A DNA stretch of 64,000 nucleotides from Parvularculaceae bacterium (GCA_028280115.1 JANQMJ010000017.1:124001-188000); one strand, 5' to 3'. Shown: positions 45,185-54,660, counted from the stretch's first letter. Translations and numbers: made by a program. Notes: a model not told the origin generated them from the letters alone.

Positions 45185-45553
45185 TCAAACGCCGGCTTTG
45201 GCCAGATGTTCCTTAAAACATTCGCGCACGGACTGGAAATCCTGATTCAGCGCATCGAGCATGTCGCCAATGTCGCTGCTTTTCCCGTTTTTGCAGGCGA
45301 TTTCCATTTCGGCGGCGGATTGCGCCAACCGAACCGCGCCGATATTGGCGGCCGATCCTTTGACGGCGTGTGCGGTCATTGCGGCGAGACTGAAGTCTTG
45401 GTCCTTGATCTGGGCCGATAGCGCTTCGAGCAGTTCAGCGGTCGAGCGCCAGAAGGCGTCGAGAATCGCATGCGTGCCGTCGATCCCGGCGGCGGCTATG
45501 AGGCCGTCAACCTGGTCGATCTGGAGATGGCCGGCATCATCTGTCGAGCCCAT
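45185..45553 (-). CDS. Histidine phosphotransfer (HPt) domain protein
   Basis: 122 residues from ATG at 45553, with GGGGAG upstream; a longer frame adds 26 basic residues that look uncoded. MTAHAVKGSAANIGA carries the phosphorylatable histidine (H62) in the H-x-x-K-G motif, in a four-helix bundle of normal length (about 65-120). HPt proteins relay phosphate between hybrid kinases and response regulators. No kinase or regulator gene is nearby, so its partners are elsewhere. It ends just after rodA, convergent. Confidence 0.85.
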   Translation of the reverse strand: MGSTDDAGHLQIDQVDGLIAAAGIDGTHAILDAFWRSTAELLEALSAQIKDQDFSLAAMTAHAVKGSAANIGAVRLAQSAAEMEIACKNGKSSDIGDMLDALNQDFQSVRECFKEHLAKAGV

Positions 45554-45697
45554 GCCCAAACGCTTATCTCCCCGTCCCTGAAAGGCGACTCGGACAAGAC
45601 AAATCGCCCGTGTGCGCTTATGGCTGCGCACCGTTCGGCAATGTTTGCTAAAAATCGTAAAAATATGTCTAATCGGCCGGCGCGATGGGCGGTTTTG

Positions 45698-46654
45698 CTA
45701 TCGCGTCGCAAAAGCCGTTGTCGCGCGCACCAGGGCGTCGATGATGCCCGGCTCGCTGGCTGCGTGGCCGGCGTCCTGGATGATCCGAAGGTCCGCTTCC
45801 GGCCAGGCCCGATGCATTTCCCAGGCGGTTTTCATCGGCGTGACGACGTCATAGCGTCCCTGCACGATGACCGCCGGAATGTGCCGGACGCGGTCGATAT
45901 TGGCGATGATCTGATCGTCGCGCTCGAAGAAACCGCGATTAACGAAATAGTGACATTCGATGCGCGCGAAAGCGACGGCGAAGGCGTCGGCGGAAAAACT
46001 CTGAACCCGTTCTTCGGACGGGAACAGGCTGACGGCGCCGCCTTCCCAGACGCTCCACGCCTTGGCCGCGCGCAGCTGTTCGTTCCGGTCATCCCCGGTC
46101 AGCCGTTTGTAATAGGCCGCGATCATGTCGCCGCGTTCGTCCTCGGGGATCGGCGCGACATAGTCGGCCCAGGCGTCCGGATAGATCCAGCTCGCTCCTT
46201 CCTGATAGAACCATAAAAGCTCGTCGCGGCGCAGGGTGAAGATCCCGCGCAGGATGAGTTCGCTCACCCGTTCGGGATGGGCCTGGGCGTAGGCGAGGGC
46301 GAGGGTCGACCCCCAGGAGCCGCCGAATACCTGCCAGCGCTCGATATCGAGATGACGGCGCAGTTTTTCCATGTCCTCGACCAGGGCCCAGGTGGTGTTG
46401 TCCCTGAGTTCGGCATGGGGCGCCGACTTGCCGCAGCCGCGCTGGTCGAAAACGACAATTTTATACTTTTCCGGATCGAAATAGCGCCGCATTGACGGGG
46501 TCGAGCCGCCGCCAGGGCCGCCATGGCAGACAATCGCCGGTTTGCCGTCAATTTTTCCGGAAACCTCATAGTAAAGTTCATGAATATCCGATACCCGGAG
46601 CATGCCGGCGTGAAACGGCTCGATGGGCGGAAATAAACTGAGACGATCGGGCAT
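45698..46654 (-). CDS. pip: Prolyl aminopeptidase (proline iminopeptidase)
   Basis: Removes N-terminal proline from peptides; alpha/beta hydrolase of the S33 family. 318 residues, normal for the family. HGGPGGGSTPSMRRYFDPEKY forms the oxyanion loop in two parts around residues 44-65, VVFDQRGCGKS follows, and the nucleophile is S113 in FGGSWGSTLAL. RYDVVTPMKTAW near residue 265 and DAGHAASEPG hold the acid and the histidine. No signal peptide. It is divergent from the lipoprotein gene. Confidence 0.94.
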   Translation of the reverse strand: MPDRLSLFPPIEPFHAGMLRVSDIHELYYEVSGKIDGKPAIVCHGGPGGGSTPSMRRYFDPEKYKIVVFDQRGCGKSAPHAELRDNTTWALVEDMEKLRRHLDIERWQVFGGSWGSTLALAYAQAHPERVSELILRGIFTLRRDELLWFYQEGASWIYPDAWADYVAPIPEDERGDMIAAYYKRLTGDDRNEQLRAAKAWSVWEGGAVSLFPSEERVQSFSADAFAVAFARIECHYFVNRGFFERDDQIIANIDRVRHIPAVIVQGRYDVVTPMKTAWEMHRAWPEADLRIIQDAGHAASEPGIIDALVRATTAFATR

Positions 46655-46740
46655 TTCGCGGCTGACTTTTGGCGGTGGATGCGTTAGGAAGTAGTCGGAT
46701 TAGGGGCGTGTCACAAGTTTTTGTAGGGAGTCGGTATTTC

Positions 46741-47391
46741 GTGAAACGGGGTGCGTGGCGTATACGCGGATTGGTTGCGCTCGGTTTTATCTTTAGCGCA
46801 GGCTGCGCCGTTCTTCCTTCCAAATCATCGTCGACATCCCATCTCAAGGCGCCGGTCGCCGAACGCGACATGCTGGCCGATGCGGCGCGCGCCGTGGAAG
46901 CCGCCCCCTGGCCCAAGCCCGAACGGGTCTCCTTGTTCGCCCGGGTCAATGGCGGCGGCAAGGCCAGCGTTTCCCGGTCCGACGCGATTGCGGCCTATAT
47001 CGGGGATCTTCAGCCGGCCGGCGCCCGGTTCGCCCGGCTGGAAGCGGACGCCCGCGCCAATCTCGCCGCGGCCGAGCGGCTCAACCTGGCGGCGCTGCAA
47101 TCGGCGGAGGCCCCGCGGCTCGCCATGAACGACGTCGTTCTCATTGAAGACGCCATCAGGGCCCTGCGCGATCATCGCGACATTTACGCCAGCGCCGCGC
47201 GGGAGCTCGAAAAGATCGGCGAGCCGGTCGATGACGAACGGATCGCTATGCTGCGCGCTGAATTCCGCGACGCCGTCAAGACGCTCGGCGATGCGGCCGA
47301 TCTTCTTGCCGAACGCATCAAGCGCGACCGCTCGGCGACATTTGCGGGTCCCGATGAGACCACCGCCCGTCGGTCCTTGTCCGATCTTTAA
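46741..47391 (+). CDS. Small lipoprotein of unknown function
   Basis: 216 residues from GTG at 46741, with GGGAG about 14 bases upstream; an ATG 24 codons earlier would bury the signal. The signal peptide ends in FSAGC, a good lipobox. The mature part is helical and alanine-rich, with heptad-like stretches (RFARLEADARANLAAAERLN, then ELEKIGEPVDDERIAMLRAE) and no recognisable domain. It is probably anchored in the inner or outer membrane facing the periplasm. It may be transcribed with the MFS gene 67 bases downstream. Confidence 0.72.
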   Translation: MKRGAWRIRGLVALGFIFSAGCAVLPSKSSSTSHLKAPVAERDMLADAARAVEAAPWPKPERVSLFARVNGGGKASVSRSDAIAAYIGDLQPAGARFARLEADARANLAAAERLNLAALQSAEAPRLAMNDVVLIEDAIRALRDHRDIYASAARELEKIGEPVDDERIAMLRAEFRDAVKTLGDAADLLAERIKRDRSATFAGPDETTARRSLSDL

Positions 47392-47458
47392 GCGCCGCCC
47401 TTTCCGGGACGGCTAATTTACTCGACGGCAAATTCCTGCCGCGCTAGACAGCGCGCTC

Positions 47459-48640
47459 ATGGCGGATGGATGGGCGAAAAGACGCGTCAGCGCGCTCTAT
47501 GCGGCCTTCTATGGCGGCCAGTTCATTCTTCTTGGCGTGCAGTTGCCGTTCTTTGCCGGCTGGCTCGCGGCGAAAGGCTTTTCCGCCGCCGAGATCGGGC
47601 TTGTCACCGGGGCGGCGCTGATCGCGCGCCTGGCGTTCGGACCGCTGATCGCGTTCTGGGCCGACCATCAGGATGACGAGCGCAAGGCCTTGCGTCTTGT
47701 CTCGTTTCTTTTCGCCTTAAGCGCGGCGACGCTGATCGTAGCGCCGGGCAAGCTGATGATCGCCGCGGCGACGCTGGTCGTGTTCTGGACCTTCGGCCTG
47801 CTGGTTCCGCTGACCGACACCGCCGTGTTGCGCGCCGACCGCAATGGCTGGCTGCATTACGGACAGACAAGGGCGGCGGGATCGTTCTTCTTCCTGTCGA
47901 CCACCGTGCTCGGCGGTGCGCTGTTGACGAGCACCGGGCTCGACGCGGCGGTCTGGATCATGGCGCTGGCTGCGTCGCTTGCCTTCTTGATCTCGCTGGC
48001 GCTGCCCTACGGCGCTGGCGGGCGGGGCGGCGTCAAGCCGGTTTCCTGGCGCGAGGCGCCCAAGCTGCTGCGTCACCGCGTCTTTCTTGTGGTCTTGTTC
48101 GCCGCGGGTCTGATCCAGGGCGCCCATGCGGTGTATTACGCCTTTTCTTTCTTGCGTTGGGAAGCGCTGGGCTATTCGCCGCTGACCATCGGCTGTCTTT
48201 GGGCTGTCGGCGTGATCGCCGAGATCTTCTTGCTGACCCGCGCGCGCGGACTGGCGGTGCGGTTTTCGCCTGCGATGCTGCTCGCCGCCGGCGGGGCCGC
48301 CGCGACGATCCGCTGGACGCTGATCGCCCTTGAGCCGCCGCTGTGGAGTTTGTTCCTGGTGCAGACGCTGCATGCGTTCACCTTCGCGGCGGCGTATCTT
48401 GGCGCGATCGAGTTTCTCGACCGCGCCGCGCCGACGCGCCTGATCAATACCGGCATGACCTTGTTGTCGACCACCGGGGTCGGCGCGATCACCGGGATCG
48501 CCACGGTGCTGGCGGGCTTTGTGTGGAACGCCTATGGCGCTGCGCCGGCCTATCTCATCATGGCGGCGATGGGCGCGGGCGCGCTTGTTCTGGCGCTCTT
48601 GCTGCCGCGGCTCTGGGACGGCGGGCGGTTGCTTGAATAA
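47459..48640 (+). CDS. MFS transporter related to phenylpropionate/nucleoside:H+ carriers
   Basis: 393 residues, twelve hydrophobic segments. The N-terminus (ALYAAFYGGQFILLGVQLPF) and the central loop (LRWEALGYSPLTIGCLWAVG, then GVIAEI) fit the MFS_1-like group to which HcaT (phenylpropionate) belongs. The loop motif with the charged GPLIAFWADHQDDERKA segment is conserved. The real substrate is unknown. It is convergent with the cyclase-fold gene, with ten bases between stops. Confidence 0.82.
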   Translation: MADGWAKRRVSALYAAFYGGQFILLGVQLPFFAGWLAAKGFSAAEIGLVTGAALIARLAFGPLIAFWADHQDDERKALRLVSFLFALSAATLIVAPGKLMIAAATLVVFWTFGLLVPLTDTAVLRADRNGWLHYGQTRAAGSFFFLSTTVLGGALLTSTGLDAAVWIMALAASLAFLISLALPYGAGGRGGVKPVSWREAPKLLRHRVFLVVLFAAGLIQGAHAVYYAFSFLRWEALGYSPLTIGCLWAVGVIAEIFLLTRARGLAVRFSPAMLLAAGGAAATIRWTLIALEPPLWSLFLVQTLHAFTFAAAYLGAIEFLDRAAPTRLINTGMTLLSTTGVGAITGIATVLAGFVWNAYGAAPAYLIMAAMGAGALVLALLLPRLWDGGRLLE

Positions 48641-48650
48641 CCGTAAATAC

Positions 48651-50903
48651 CTAAACCCGCGCCGTGTGCGCCCCGTCCCAGTTTTCCGGAAAGCCTTGCT
48701 CGGCGAACTCTGCCAGACGCTCCTCGTAAATGTCGAACAGCGCAATCTTGGCGCCGGGAGAGAGTTTGGATTTGTCGAGCCGCTCGCGCGCCGCGGCAAG
48801 ATCGCCGGCGCGATAGGCGGTAAGGAACTGTCGGTGGGCCTCGTCGAGATCGCGAAAGCCCTTTGACGACTTGATGAACGGATTGCCGATCAGCGCATAG
48901 ATGCTGAACGGTCGCTCGGCGTTTCTGGTGCGCAGCCGGTCGAGTTCGAGATAGGCGAAGTGATGATGGGTCTGCCGGTACGCCGCCTCGTCGCAGATCA
49001 TCGCCGGGCCGTAATATTCCGACTGGTTACGCAGAAACGCGGCGCGGTCCACCGCCGGCCCGATTGCCGAATAGCGGTTGTGGCGTCCATGGCCCATGGG
49101 CCCGACGAAACAGCGGCCGGTGGCGATGCCGATCGCCAGATGCATTTGCAGCCCGCGGGTGCGGCTGGCGGTGTCGAGGCTGGTGTTGATCTTGTCCATG
49201 CTTTCGATCAGGCGCAGCGCCGCCGCGCAGCCCGCCTGAACGTGATCGGCCATGGTCATGGGCGCGTTGTAATAGGCGAATAGCCGCCCGCCTTCGGCCT
49301 GATCGGCCGCGCCGCCCGCCGCGATAATGGTTTGGCGCAAATCGAGACTGGCCGATGCGAGCAGCTTGGTGACGTCGTCGGGCAGGTTCTCCATTGTGCG
49401 CAGGTCTTCGTCGGCAAGGCGCAGTTCGCAGGCGAGGACGGTGATGTCGCGATAGGCGCCTTCGAGAATCTCAAGCGCGTTTTCTTCGCGCAGCCGTTTC
49501 ATCGCCGGCTCGGGCAGGGCGTCGTGAAACGAGCCGCGCAGAGAATCGTCGCGCAAGACGCCGCCGATGGATTTCCCGCCGGCAACGGAAAGCGCGCCTG
49601 CAAAAAGCGCCAGCGCCGGCGGCAGGGGATTGATCAAGACATTGCCGAAAGCGAACACCGCGAACGCGCAGACCATCAGGATCAACGACAATCCCGCCGC
49701 GCCGCCGGCCACATGCCAGAACTGCATGCGCTGGGCGGTCATAACCGCCGCCGCGCCGAGCAGCATGACGGCGAGCGCTTCAAGATAGCCGGTCCAGCCC
49801 GGCCGGCGCGGGGTATCGCCGGCGACCAGCTGTGCGGCGGCAAGGGCGTGCAGCGCCGCCGGCGTCATGGCGCCGCGCGCGGTTTTGATCGTCTCGCCAA
49901 GCTCGTCGTTGCGGCCGATCAGAACCACCGCGCCGGCAAGCTGGCTGTTGGGACCCGACGCCGTCAGCAGCCGCGCCGCCGACGTGGACGGCGTCTCGAT
50001 CCGCCGGGGCAGGAACAGCCGCAGCGCGCTGGTGTTGGACACACGCATTTTGGATTGCCCGACCGAAACACTGTCCAGCATGCGGCCCTGAGAACTGGCT
50101 GCGCTGGGGTCGGTTTCGGCCGTCACCGCGGCGGCATCGGCCGCCAGGCGGGCTGCTTCCAGTGCGATCGACGGCGCGGGCGCGCCTTCGAGCGCCCATA
50201 AAAGCGGCGTCCTGCGCACCACGCCGTCGCTGTCCGGCGCAAGGGCGGCGATCGCGGGCCGGGCCGCCTGGGCGAGATCGGCGTCGAGCCCGTAAAAATA
50301 CCGTGCTGCGGGCAGCGCAAAAAATTCTCCGCTGCGCTCGGACGGGTCGATCCAGGCGACGTCCTTGACGTCGACCCGGGCAAGGGCGCTTTCCCGGTTG
50401 GGATTGTCCGGCGCGTTGCGCGAGACCGCGACCGCGCCGGCGACGCTATCGAACGCGTCCGCCAGCACCGCATCGGTGCGCGGCAGGCGCGAAAGCTGCT
50501 GGGCGAGGGTTTCGTCGCTGGCCCCCTCGAGCCAGAATTTGCCGATGGTCTCCGGCGACAGGGGGTCGGGCGCGTCGACCGGTTCGGTCAGGATAACGGC
50601 TTTCGCGCCGGCCTCGGCGGCGCCGGCCACGAGATCGGCGAGCACCGTGCGCGGCCAAGGCCAAGGCCCCACCGCATCGACGCTTTCCCGGTCGATCAGA
50701 ACCAGGTGGAAATTCTCCGATGTGTCATAATCGGCGGGGGCCAGGCGTCCGAAATAATCGAACAGGACTTCGCGCCAGCGCGCGTCCGGCGACTGCGCTC
50801 CGGCCAGCGCGCCCAGCGCGATCACCACCAGCGCCCCTGTAACGGCCAGGAGCGGCAGCGCCGAGAGCCACTCAAACTGGTCGCGAAACATCCTTTTAGG
50901 CAT
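48651..50903 (-). CDS. CHASE2 sensor with a degenerate class III cyclase domain
   Basis: 750 residues from ATG at 50903 (GGGAGCAGG upstream). Order: one membrane segment, a large extracytoplasmic CHASE2 domain (about 40-360; FHLVLIDRESVDAVGPWPWP is its signature), three more membrane segments (about 375-450), a coiled linker, and a nucleotide cyclase fold (about 480-640). Cyclases need two metal-binding aspartates. Here the first is Glu (E493, in TVLACELR) and the second Gly (G539, in EGGRLFAYY). The Asn and Arg of the VNxAAR helix read VDRAAF. Cyclic nucleotide synthesis is therefore unlikely, and a sensing or scaffold role is more plausible. Confidence 0.82.
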   Translation of the reverse strand: MPKRMFRDQFEWLSALPLLAVTGALVVIALGALAGAQSPDARWREVLFDYFGRLAPADYDTSENFHLVLIDRESVDAVGPWPWPRTVLADLVAGAAEAGAKAVILTEPVDAPDPLSPETIGKFWLEGASDETLAQQLSRLPRTDAVLADAFDSVAGAVAVSRNAPDNPNRESALARVDVKDVAWIDPSERSGEFFALPAARYFYGLDADLAQAARPAIAALAPDSDGVVRRTPLLWALEGAPAPSIALEAARLAADAAAVTAETDPSAASSQGRMLDSVSVGQSKMRVSNTSALRLFLPRRIETPSTSAARLLTASGPNSQLAGAVVLIGRNDELGETIKTARGAMTPAALHALAAAQLVAGDTPRRPGWTGYLEALAVMLLGAAAVMTAQRMQFWHVAGGAAGLSLILMVCAFAVFAFGNVLINPLPPALALFAGALSVAGGKSIGGVLRDDSLRGSFHDALPEPAMKRLREENALEILEGAYRDITVLACELRLADEDLRTMENLPDDVTKLLASASLDLRQTIIAAGGAADQAEGGRLFAYYNAPMTMADHVQAGCAAALRLIESMDKINTSLDTASRTRGLQMHLAIGIATGRCFVGPMGHGRHNRYSAIGPAVDRAAFLRNQSEYYGPAMICDEAAYRQTHHHFAYLELDRLRTRNAERPFSIYALIGNPFIKSSKGFRDLDEAHRQFLTAYRAGDLAAARERLDKSKLSPGAKIALFDIYEERLAEFAEQGFPENWDGAHTARV

Positions 50904-51068
50904 CAATGCCTGCTCCCGGAACGAACCACCCCGCCGCAAATCGTCGTTTCAGCCGACCCAAAATGGTAGCCTTCAGGGCGATTTCAGGATCATTTTAACA
51001 CCCTGAAGGGCATCATGACACTGCAAGCGCCGCGCCGTGGCGCTCGCATTCTTAAGAAGGCGTTAACT

Positions 51069-52205
51069 ATGGCGGATTCGCCGGCATATTTCGACATCGA
51101 CCTGGATAATGGCGTCTTAAAACTGAACGCCGGCGGCGATTGGCGGGCGCGATTTCTCAAAGCGATTGATTCGCGGCTGCGCGACTTTGCCGATGATTCG
51201 GTGGGGCGCGACCTCATCATCGACATGAGCAAGGTCGAATATCTCGATACGGCCGGCGCCATGGTGCTCCAGCGGACCTTCCACGCCTGCGAACAACGCA
51301 GCGCCGCGTCGAAGTTCGTCGGCGCCAACGAAGCGCAGCGCTCGCTCTTGGAGCAGGTCGAGCATCATCTTGCGCCATGCTTTGTCGCGCCGTCGCGGCC
51401 GAACGCGTTTGTCGCGATGCTCGATCGCCTCGGCGCGGGCGTATCGGAAGCGTATTTCGTCGCCATCGCCATTCTCAGTTTCATCGGCGAGATACTCGTT
51501 GCGATACCGCGGGTGTTGACGCGTCCGGCCCGCGTGCGCTGGACGTCGACATTCCATCACATGGAAGAAGCCGGGGTCGATGCGATGCCGATCGTCGGTC
51601 TCATGTCGTTCCTGATCGGCGCCGTCATTGCGTTCATGGGCGCGAAGATCCTGCAACTGTTCAACGCGGAAATCCTGACCGTTCAGCTTGTGGGCATTTC
51701 GGTGTTGCGCGAATTCGGCGTGCTGCTGGCGGCGATCCTGATCGCCGGCCGTTCGGGCAGCGCGTTTACGGCGCAGATCGGATCGATGAAAATCCGTGAA
51801 GAGATCGACGCGCTGCGCGTCCTCGGCCTCGACCCCATCGAGGTGCTTGTGCTGCCGCGCGTGTTCGCCCTGGTGATCATGTTGCCGGTCCTGGCGTTCA
51901 TGTCCTCAATGCTGGGTATTATCGGCGGGCTGATCGTTGCGTGGACGGCGATGGACATTCCCCCGGCGCTGTTCGTCTCGCAATTCGAGGAGGCGATTGC
52001 GATGAGCAATTTCTGGGTCGGTCTGATCAAGGCGCCGTTTTTTGCCTTCGTGATCGCCGTGATCGGCTGTTTTCAGGGCATGGAGGTGGAAGGCAGCGCC
52101 GAATCCCTGGGTCAGCGCACGACGCTTTCCGTGGTGCAGTCGCTGTTTCTGGTCATCCTGATTGACGCCTTCTTTGCAATGTTCTTCCTGGAGATCGATT
52201 TTTGA
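51069..52205 (+). CDS. mlaE: MlaE-type permease with N-terminal STAS domain
   Basis: Inner-membrane permease of an Mla/MCE phospholipid transporter. ATG 51069 follows AAGAAGG; an ATG 18 codons earlier is possible. Residues 1-105 form a STAS domain (IDMSKVEYLDTAGAMVLQRT); in the Mla system of enterobacteria this is a separate protein, MlaB, so this gene is a natural fusion. The rest is the permease with five to six membrane segments and GRSGSAFTAQIGSMKIREEI followed by DALRVLGLDP, the MlaE signature. Its stop overlaps the mlaF start. Direction of lipid flow is not shown by sequence. Confidence 0.92.
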   Translation: MADSPAYFDIDLDNGVLKLNAGGDWRARFLKAIDSRLRDFADDSVGRDLIIDMSKVEYLDTAGAMVLQRTFHACEQRSAASKFVGANEAQRSLLEQVEHHLAPCFVAPSRPNAFVAMLDRLGAGVSEAYFVAIAILSFIGEILVAIPRVLTRPARVRWTSTFHHMEEAGVDAMPIVGLMSFLIGAVIAFMGAKILQLFNAEILTVQLVGISVLREFGVLLAAILIAGRSGSAFTAQIGSMKIREEIDALRVLGLDPIEVLVLPRVFALVIMLPVLAFMSSMLGIIGGLIVAWTAMDIPPALFVSQFEEAIAMSNFWVGLIKAPFFAFVIAVIGCFQGMEVEGSAESLGQRTTLSVVQSLFLVILIDAFFAMFFLEIDF

Positions 52206-52990
52206 CCCCCGACGCGGAACAAACCGGCGGCATCATTGAGGTGCGGGGCCTTAAGACCCAGTTCGGCGATTTCGTCGTTCATGACGGGCTCGACCTCACC
52301 GTGCGCGAGGGCGAAATTCTCGGCGTCGTGGGCGGCTCGGGCACCGGGAAGTCCGTGCTGATGCGCGCCATCATCGGATTGAAACGGCCGAGCGCGGGCG
52401 AGGTAACTGTCTTCGGCCAGAACTTTTACGAAGCCGGCGGCGAGGCGCGTCTCGCCATCGAGCGGCGCTGGGGGGTGCTGTTCCAGGGCGGGGCGCTGTT
52501 TTCATCCCTCACCGTCGCGCAGAACGTCATGGCCCCGATCCGCGAGCATCTCAACGTCGAGGGCGATCTTGCGCGCGACATTGCCGCGCTGAAAATCTCC
52601 ATGGTCGGACTGGCCGCCGAGGCGGGGGCGAAGCTGCCCTCTGAGCTGTCCGGCGGGATGCGCAAGCGCGCCGGGCTGGCGCGGGCCCTGGCGCTCGACC
52701 CGGAATTGGTGTTCCTCGACGAGCCCACGGCCGGTCTTGACCCCATCGGAGCCGCGCGATTTGACGATTTGATCGTCAATCTCAAGGAATCCTTAGGGTT
52801 AACGGTGTTTATGGTGACCCACGATCTCGATACGCTGCACGCTGCGTGCGACCGTGTTGCGGTGCTGGCGGAAAAGCGGGTCATCGCCTGCGGGCCGTTG
52901 GACGAAGTGCGCCGCGCCGATCATCCGTGGATCCAGGAGTATTTCGCCGGTCCGCGGGGCCGGGCGGCGCTGGCGGCGAAAGCGAGTTAG
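52202..52990 (+). CDS. mlaF: MlaF-type ABC transporter ATPase
   Basis: 262 residues starting at TTG 52202, which overlaps the mlaE stop (TTGA); the protein cannot start earlier without losing that coupling. Walker A GGSGTGKS, Q-loop LFQGGALFSSLTVAQNVMAP (the LFQxGALFxSLTV form is typical of MlaF), signature ELSGGMRKRAGLARALAL, Walker B ELVFLDEPTAGLDP and the H-loop VTHDLDT are intact. It powers the lipid transporter with MlaE, MlaD and the lipoprotein. Confidence 0.95.
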   Translation: MTPDAEQTGGIIEVRGLKTQFGDFVVHDGLDLTVREGEILGVVGGSGTGKSVLMRAIIGLKRPSAGEVTVFGQNFYEAGGEARLAIERRWGVLFQGGALFSSLTVAQNVMAPIREHLNVEGDLARDIAALKISMVGLAAEAGAKLPSELSGGMRKRAGLARALALDPELVFLDEPTAGLDPIGAARFDDLIVNLKESLGLTVFMVTHDLDTLHAACDRVAVLAEKRVIACGPLDEVRRADHPWIQEYFAGPRGRAALAAKAS

Positions 52991-53014
52991 GCCTGAGGGG
53001 GCTTAGGACGACAG

Positions 53015-53938
53015 ATGGAAACGCGGGCGAGTTATGTCGTAGTCGGATCGATCGTCCTTAGCGCGGTCGCATTCGCGCTGCTGTACATTTACTGGCAAAG
53101 CCAGGGTCAGCGCGAATATGACGAATATGACGTCATTTTCTACGATCGCGTGTCCGGCCTGTCGGTCGGCTCCATCGTCCGGTTCAACGGCATCCAGAAG
53201 GGCGAGGTCGAAGATCTCTCCATCGATCCGGAAAATCCCAGCGTGGTCGTCGCCCGCGTGCGGGTCGATAACGACACGCCGATCAAAGAGGACACCAAGG
53301 CCGAACTTGAACTCGTCGGCTTCACCGGACTCGCCATCATTCAGTTCGTCGGCGGCAGCGCCGAGGCGCCGCTGCTCAAAGACGTAAGCGAAACGCGCGT
53401 GCCGCGCATCGAAGCGGACACGTCGGGCTTTGCGGCGTTTCTCGAAGGCAGCGGCGATCTTCTCGCCCAGGCCAACCGCGCGCTTTCCGACAAGAACATC
53501 GAAAACATTTCCTTGATCATCGAAAACATCGAGATCGCCACCAGCGCGCTGGCCGAAAACAAGGAAGAGATTTCCGACATCATCAAAAACGCCAGCGCCG
53601 CGTCGGCGGATCTGGCGGAGATTTCCGAAAAACTGTCCAACGCCGCGTCGGGACTTGAGGAACTGCTCGCCGAACGGGGTCCGGCCGCGCTGGACGACGT
53701 CGAAACGCTGCTTGCGGAAGCCAATGCGCTGGTCGAGGAACTGCACGGCATCGCCAGCGAGAACCGCGCCTCGATCAGGGTGTTCGCCGATCAGGGCCTG
53801 GGCCAGGTGGCGCCGGCGCTGGCGGAATTGCGCCGGCTGATGCGCACCCTCGATTACATGCTGCGGGAAATCGACCGCGATCCGCAGGCCTATTTCCTCG
53901 GCGATAACGCGCCCGAATATGGAGCCAGGGAAGAATGA
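53015..53938 (+). CDS. mlaD: MlaD-type MCE substrate-binding protein
   Basis: 307 residues: one N-terminal membrane anchor (about residues 8-27), an MCE domain (YDVIFYDRVSGLSVGSIVRF, then GIQKGEVEDLS and LELVGFTGLAIIQFVGG), then a long helical tail (about 150-290) rich in Ala, Glu and Asn with heptads (IENISLIIENIEIATSAL). It binds lipids in the periplasm. The tail is longer than in E. coli MlaD, like that of related Mce proteins. It overlaps the lipoprotein gene by four bases (ATGA). Confidence 0.93.
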   Translation: METRASYVVVGSIVLSAVAFALLYIYWQSQGQREYDEYDVIFYDRVSGLSVGSIVRFNGIQKGEVEDLSIDPENPSVVVARVRVDNDTPIKEDTKAELELVGFTGLAIIQFVGGSAEAPLLKDVSETRVPRIEADTSGFAAFLEGSGDLLAQANRALSDKNIENISLIIENIEIATSALAENKEEISDIIKNASAASADLAEISEKLSNAASGLEELLAERGPAALDDVETLLAEANALVEELHGIASENRASIRVFADQGLGQVAPALAELRRLMRTLDYMLREIDRDPQAYFLGDNAPEYGAREE

Positions 53939-54558
53939 TGAAACCGCTCGCCCGCGCGCTTTTGATCGTCGGCGCCTTGCTTGCGACCGGCTGCGTGTCG
54001 CTGCTGCCCAAGACCGAGCCGGCCCGGCCGCGCTATCAGATCGCCGCGGTCGATGCGGACGCCTTTGCCGGCGCGCCGGTGGGCTGGTCGCTGGTGATCG
54101 ACGATCCCCGCGCCACGCGCGCTTTCGACAGCGTGAAGATCGCGGTATCGACCGCGCCGGAAAAGATCGAATATTACGCCGGGGCGGAATGGGCCGACAG
54201 CGCGCCGCGCCTGTTCCAGACCGCGCTGGTGCAGAGTTTTGAAGATTCCGGCCGCATCCTTTCGGTTGGCGACCGCGGCGCGATCCCGATCGGCGATTTC
54301 GTTCTGCAGACGGACATTCGCAGCATCCAGCTTGAAGCGCGCGGCGGCGCCCTTGGCGCATCGGTGTCGCTTTATGTGCGGCTTTCCGACGGCAAGGGAA
54401 CGGTCTATGCGGCCAAGCCCGTGGCGGCCAACGCGCCGGCGACCGGCGACGACGCCGACAGCGTCATCGCCGCGTTCGACCAGGCGTTTAACCGCGCGCT
54501 GGCGGAAATCATCGCCTGGACCTTCAAGGAAGGCGAAAAGGCCGCCGCGGCGCGTTAG
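53935..54558 (+). CDS. ABC-type transport auxiliary lipoprotein of the Mla operon
   Basis: 207 residues. The signal peptide ends in LLATGC, a lipobox. The mature protein (PRYQIAAVDADAFAGAPVGW, then YYAGAEWADSAPRLFQTALVQSF) fits the ABC-type transport auxiliary family (PqiC-like), which forms an outer-membrane ring or anchor for MCE transporters. It is the fourth gene, translationally coupled to mlaD, so it likely replaces the MlaA/MlaC part of the pathway in this organism. That last point is inference. Confidence 0.85.
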   Translation: MMKPLARALLIVGALLATGCVSLLPKTEPARPRYQIAAVDADAFAGAPVGWSLVIDDPRATRAFDSVKIAVSTAPEKIEYYAGAEWADSAPRLFQTALVQSFEDSGRILSVGDRGAIPIGDFVLQTDIRSIQLEARGGALGASVSLYVRLSDGKGTVYAAKPVAANAPATGDDADSVIAAFDQAFNRALAEIIAWTFKEGEKAAAAR

Positions 54559-54660
54559 CGCCGGTTGCGGATCGCGTCATTCATATCTTTTTATTGGGCT
54601 CGCGTGAATTTCCGTCCTTTAGGACATGGAAGCCGACGGGGTCTGTGCTTGCCGATCAGC

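Noticed and set aside
53003-54361. Antisense open frame of 452 codons over the mlaD and lipoprotein genes
   Set aside because: The plus-strand genes have clear domains and translational coupling; the antisense product is Arg/Gly/Asp-rich with no motif, as is usual for shadows in high-GC DNA.
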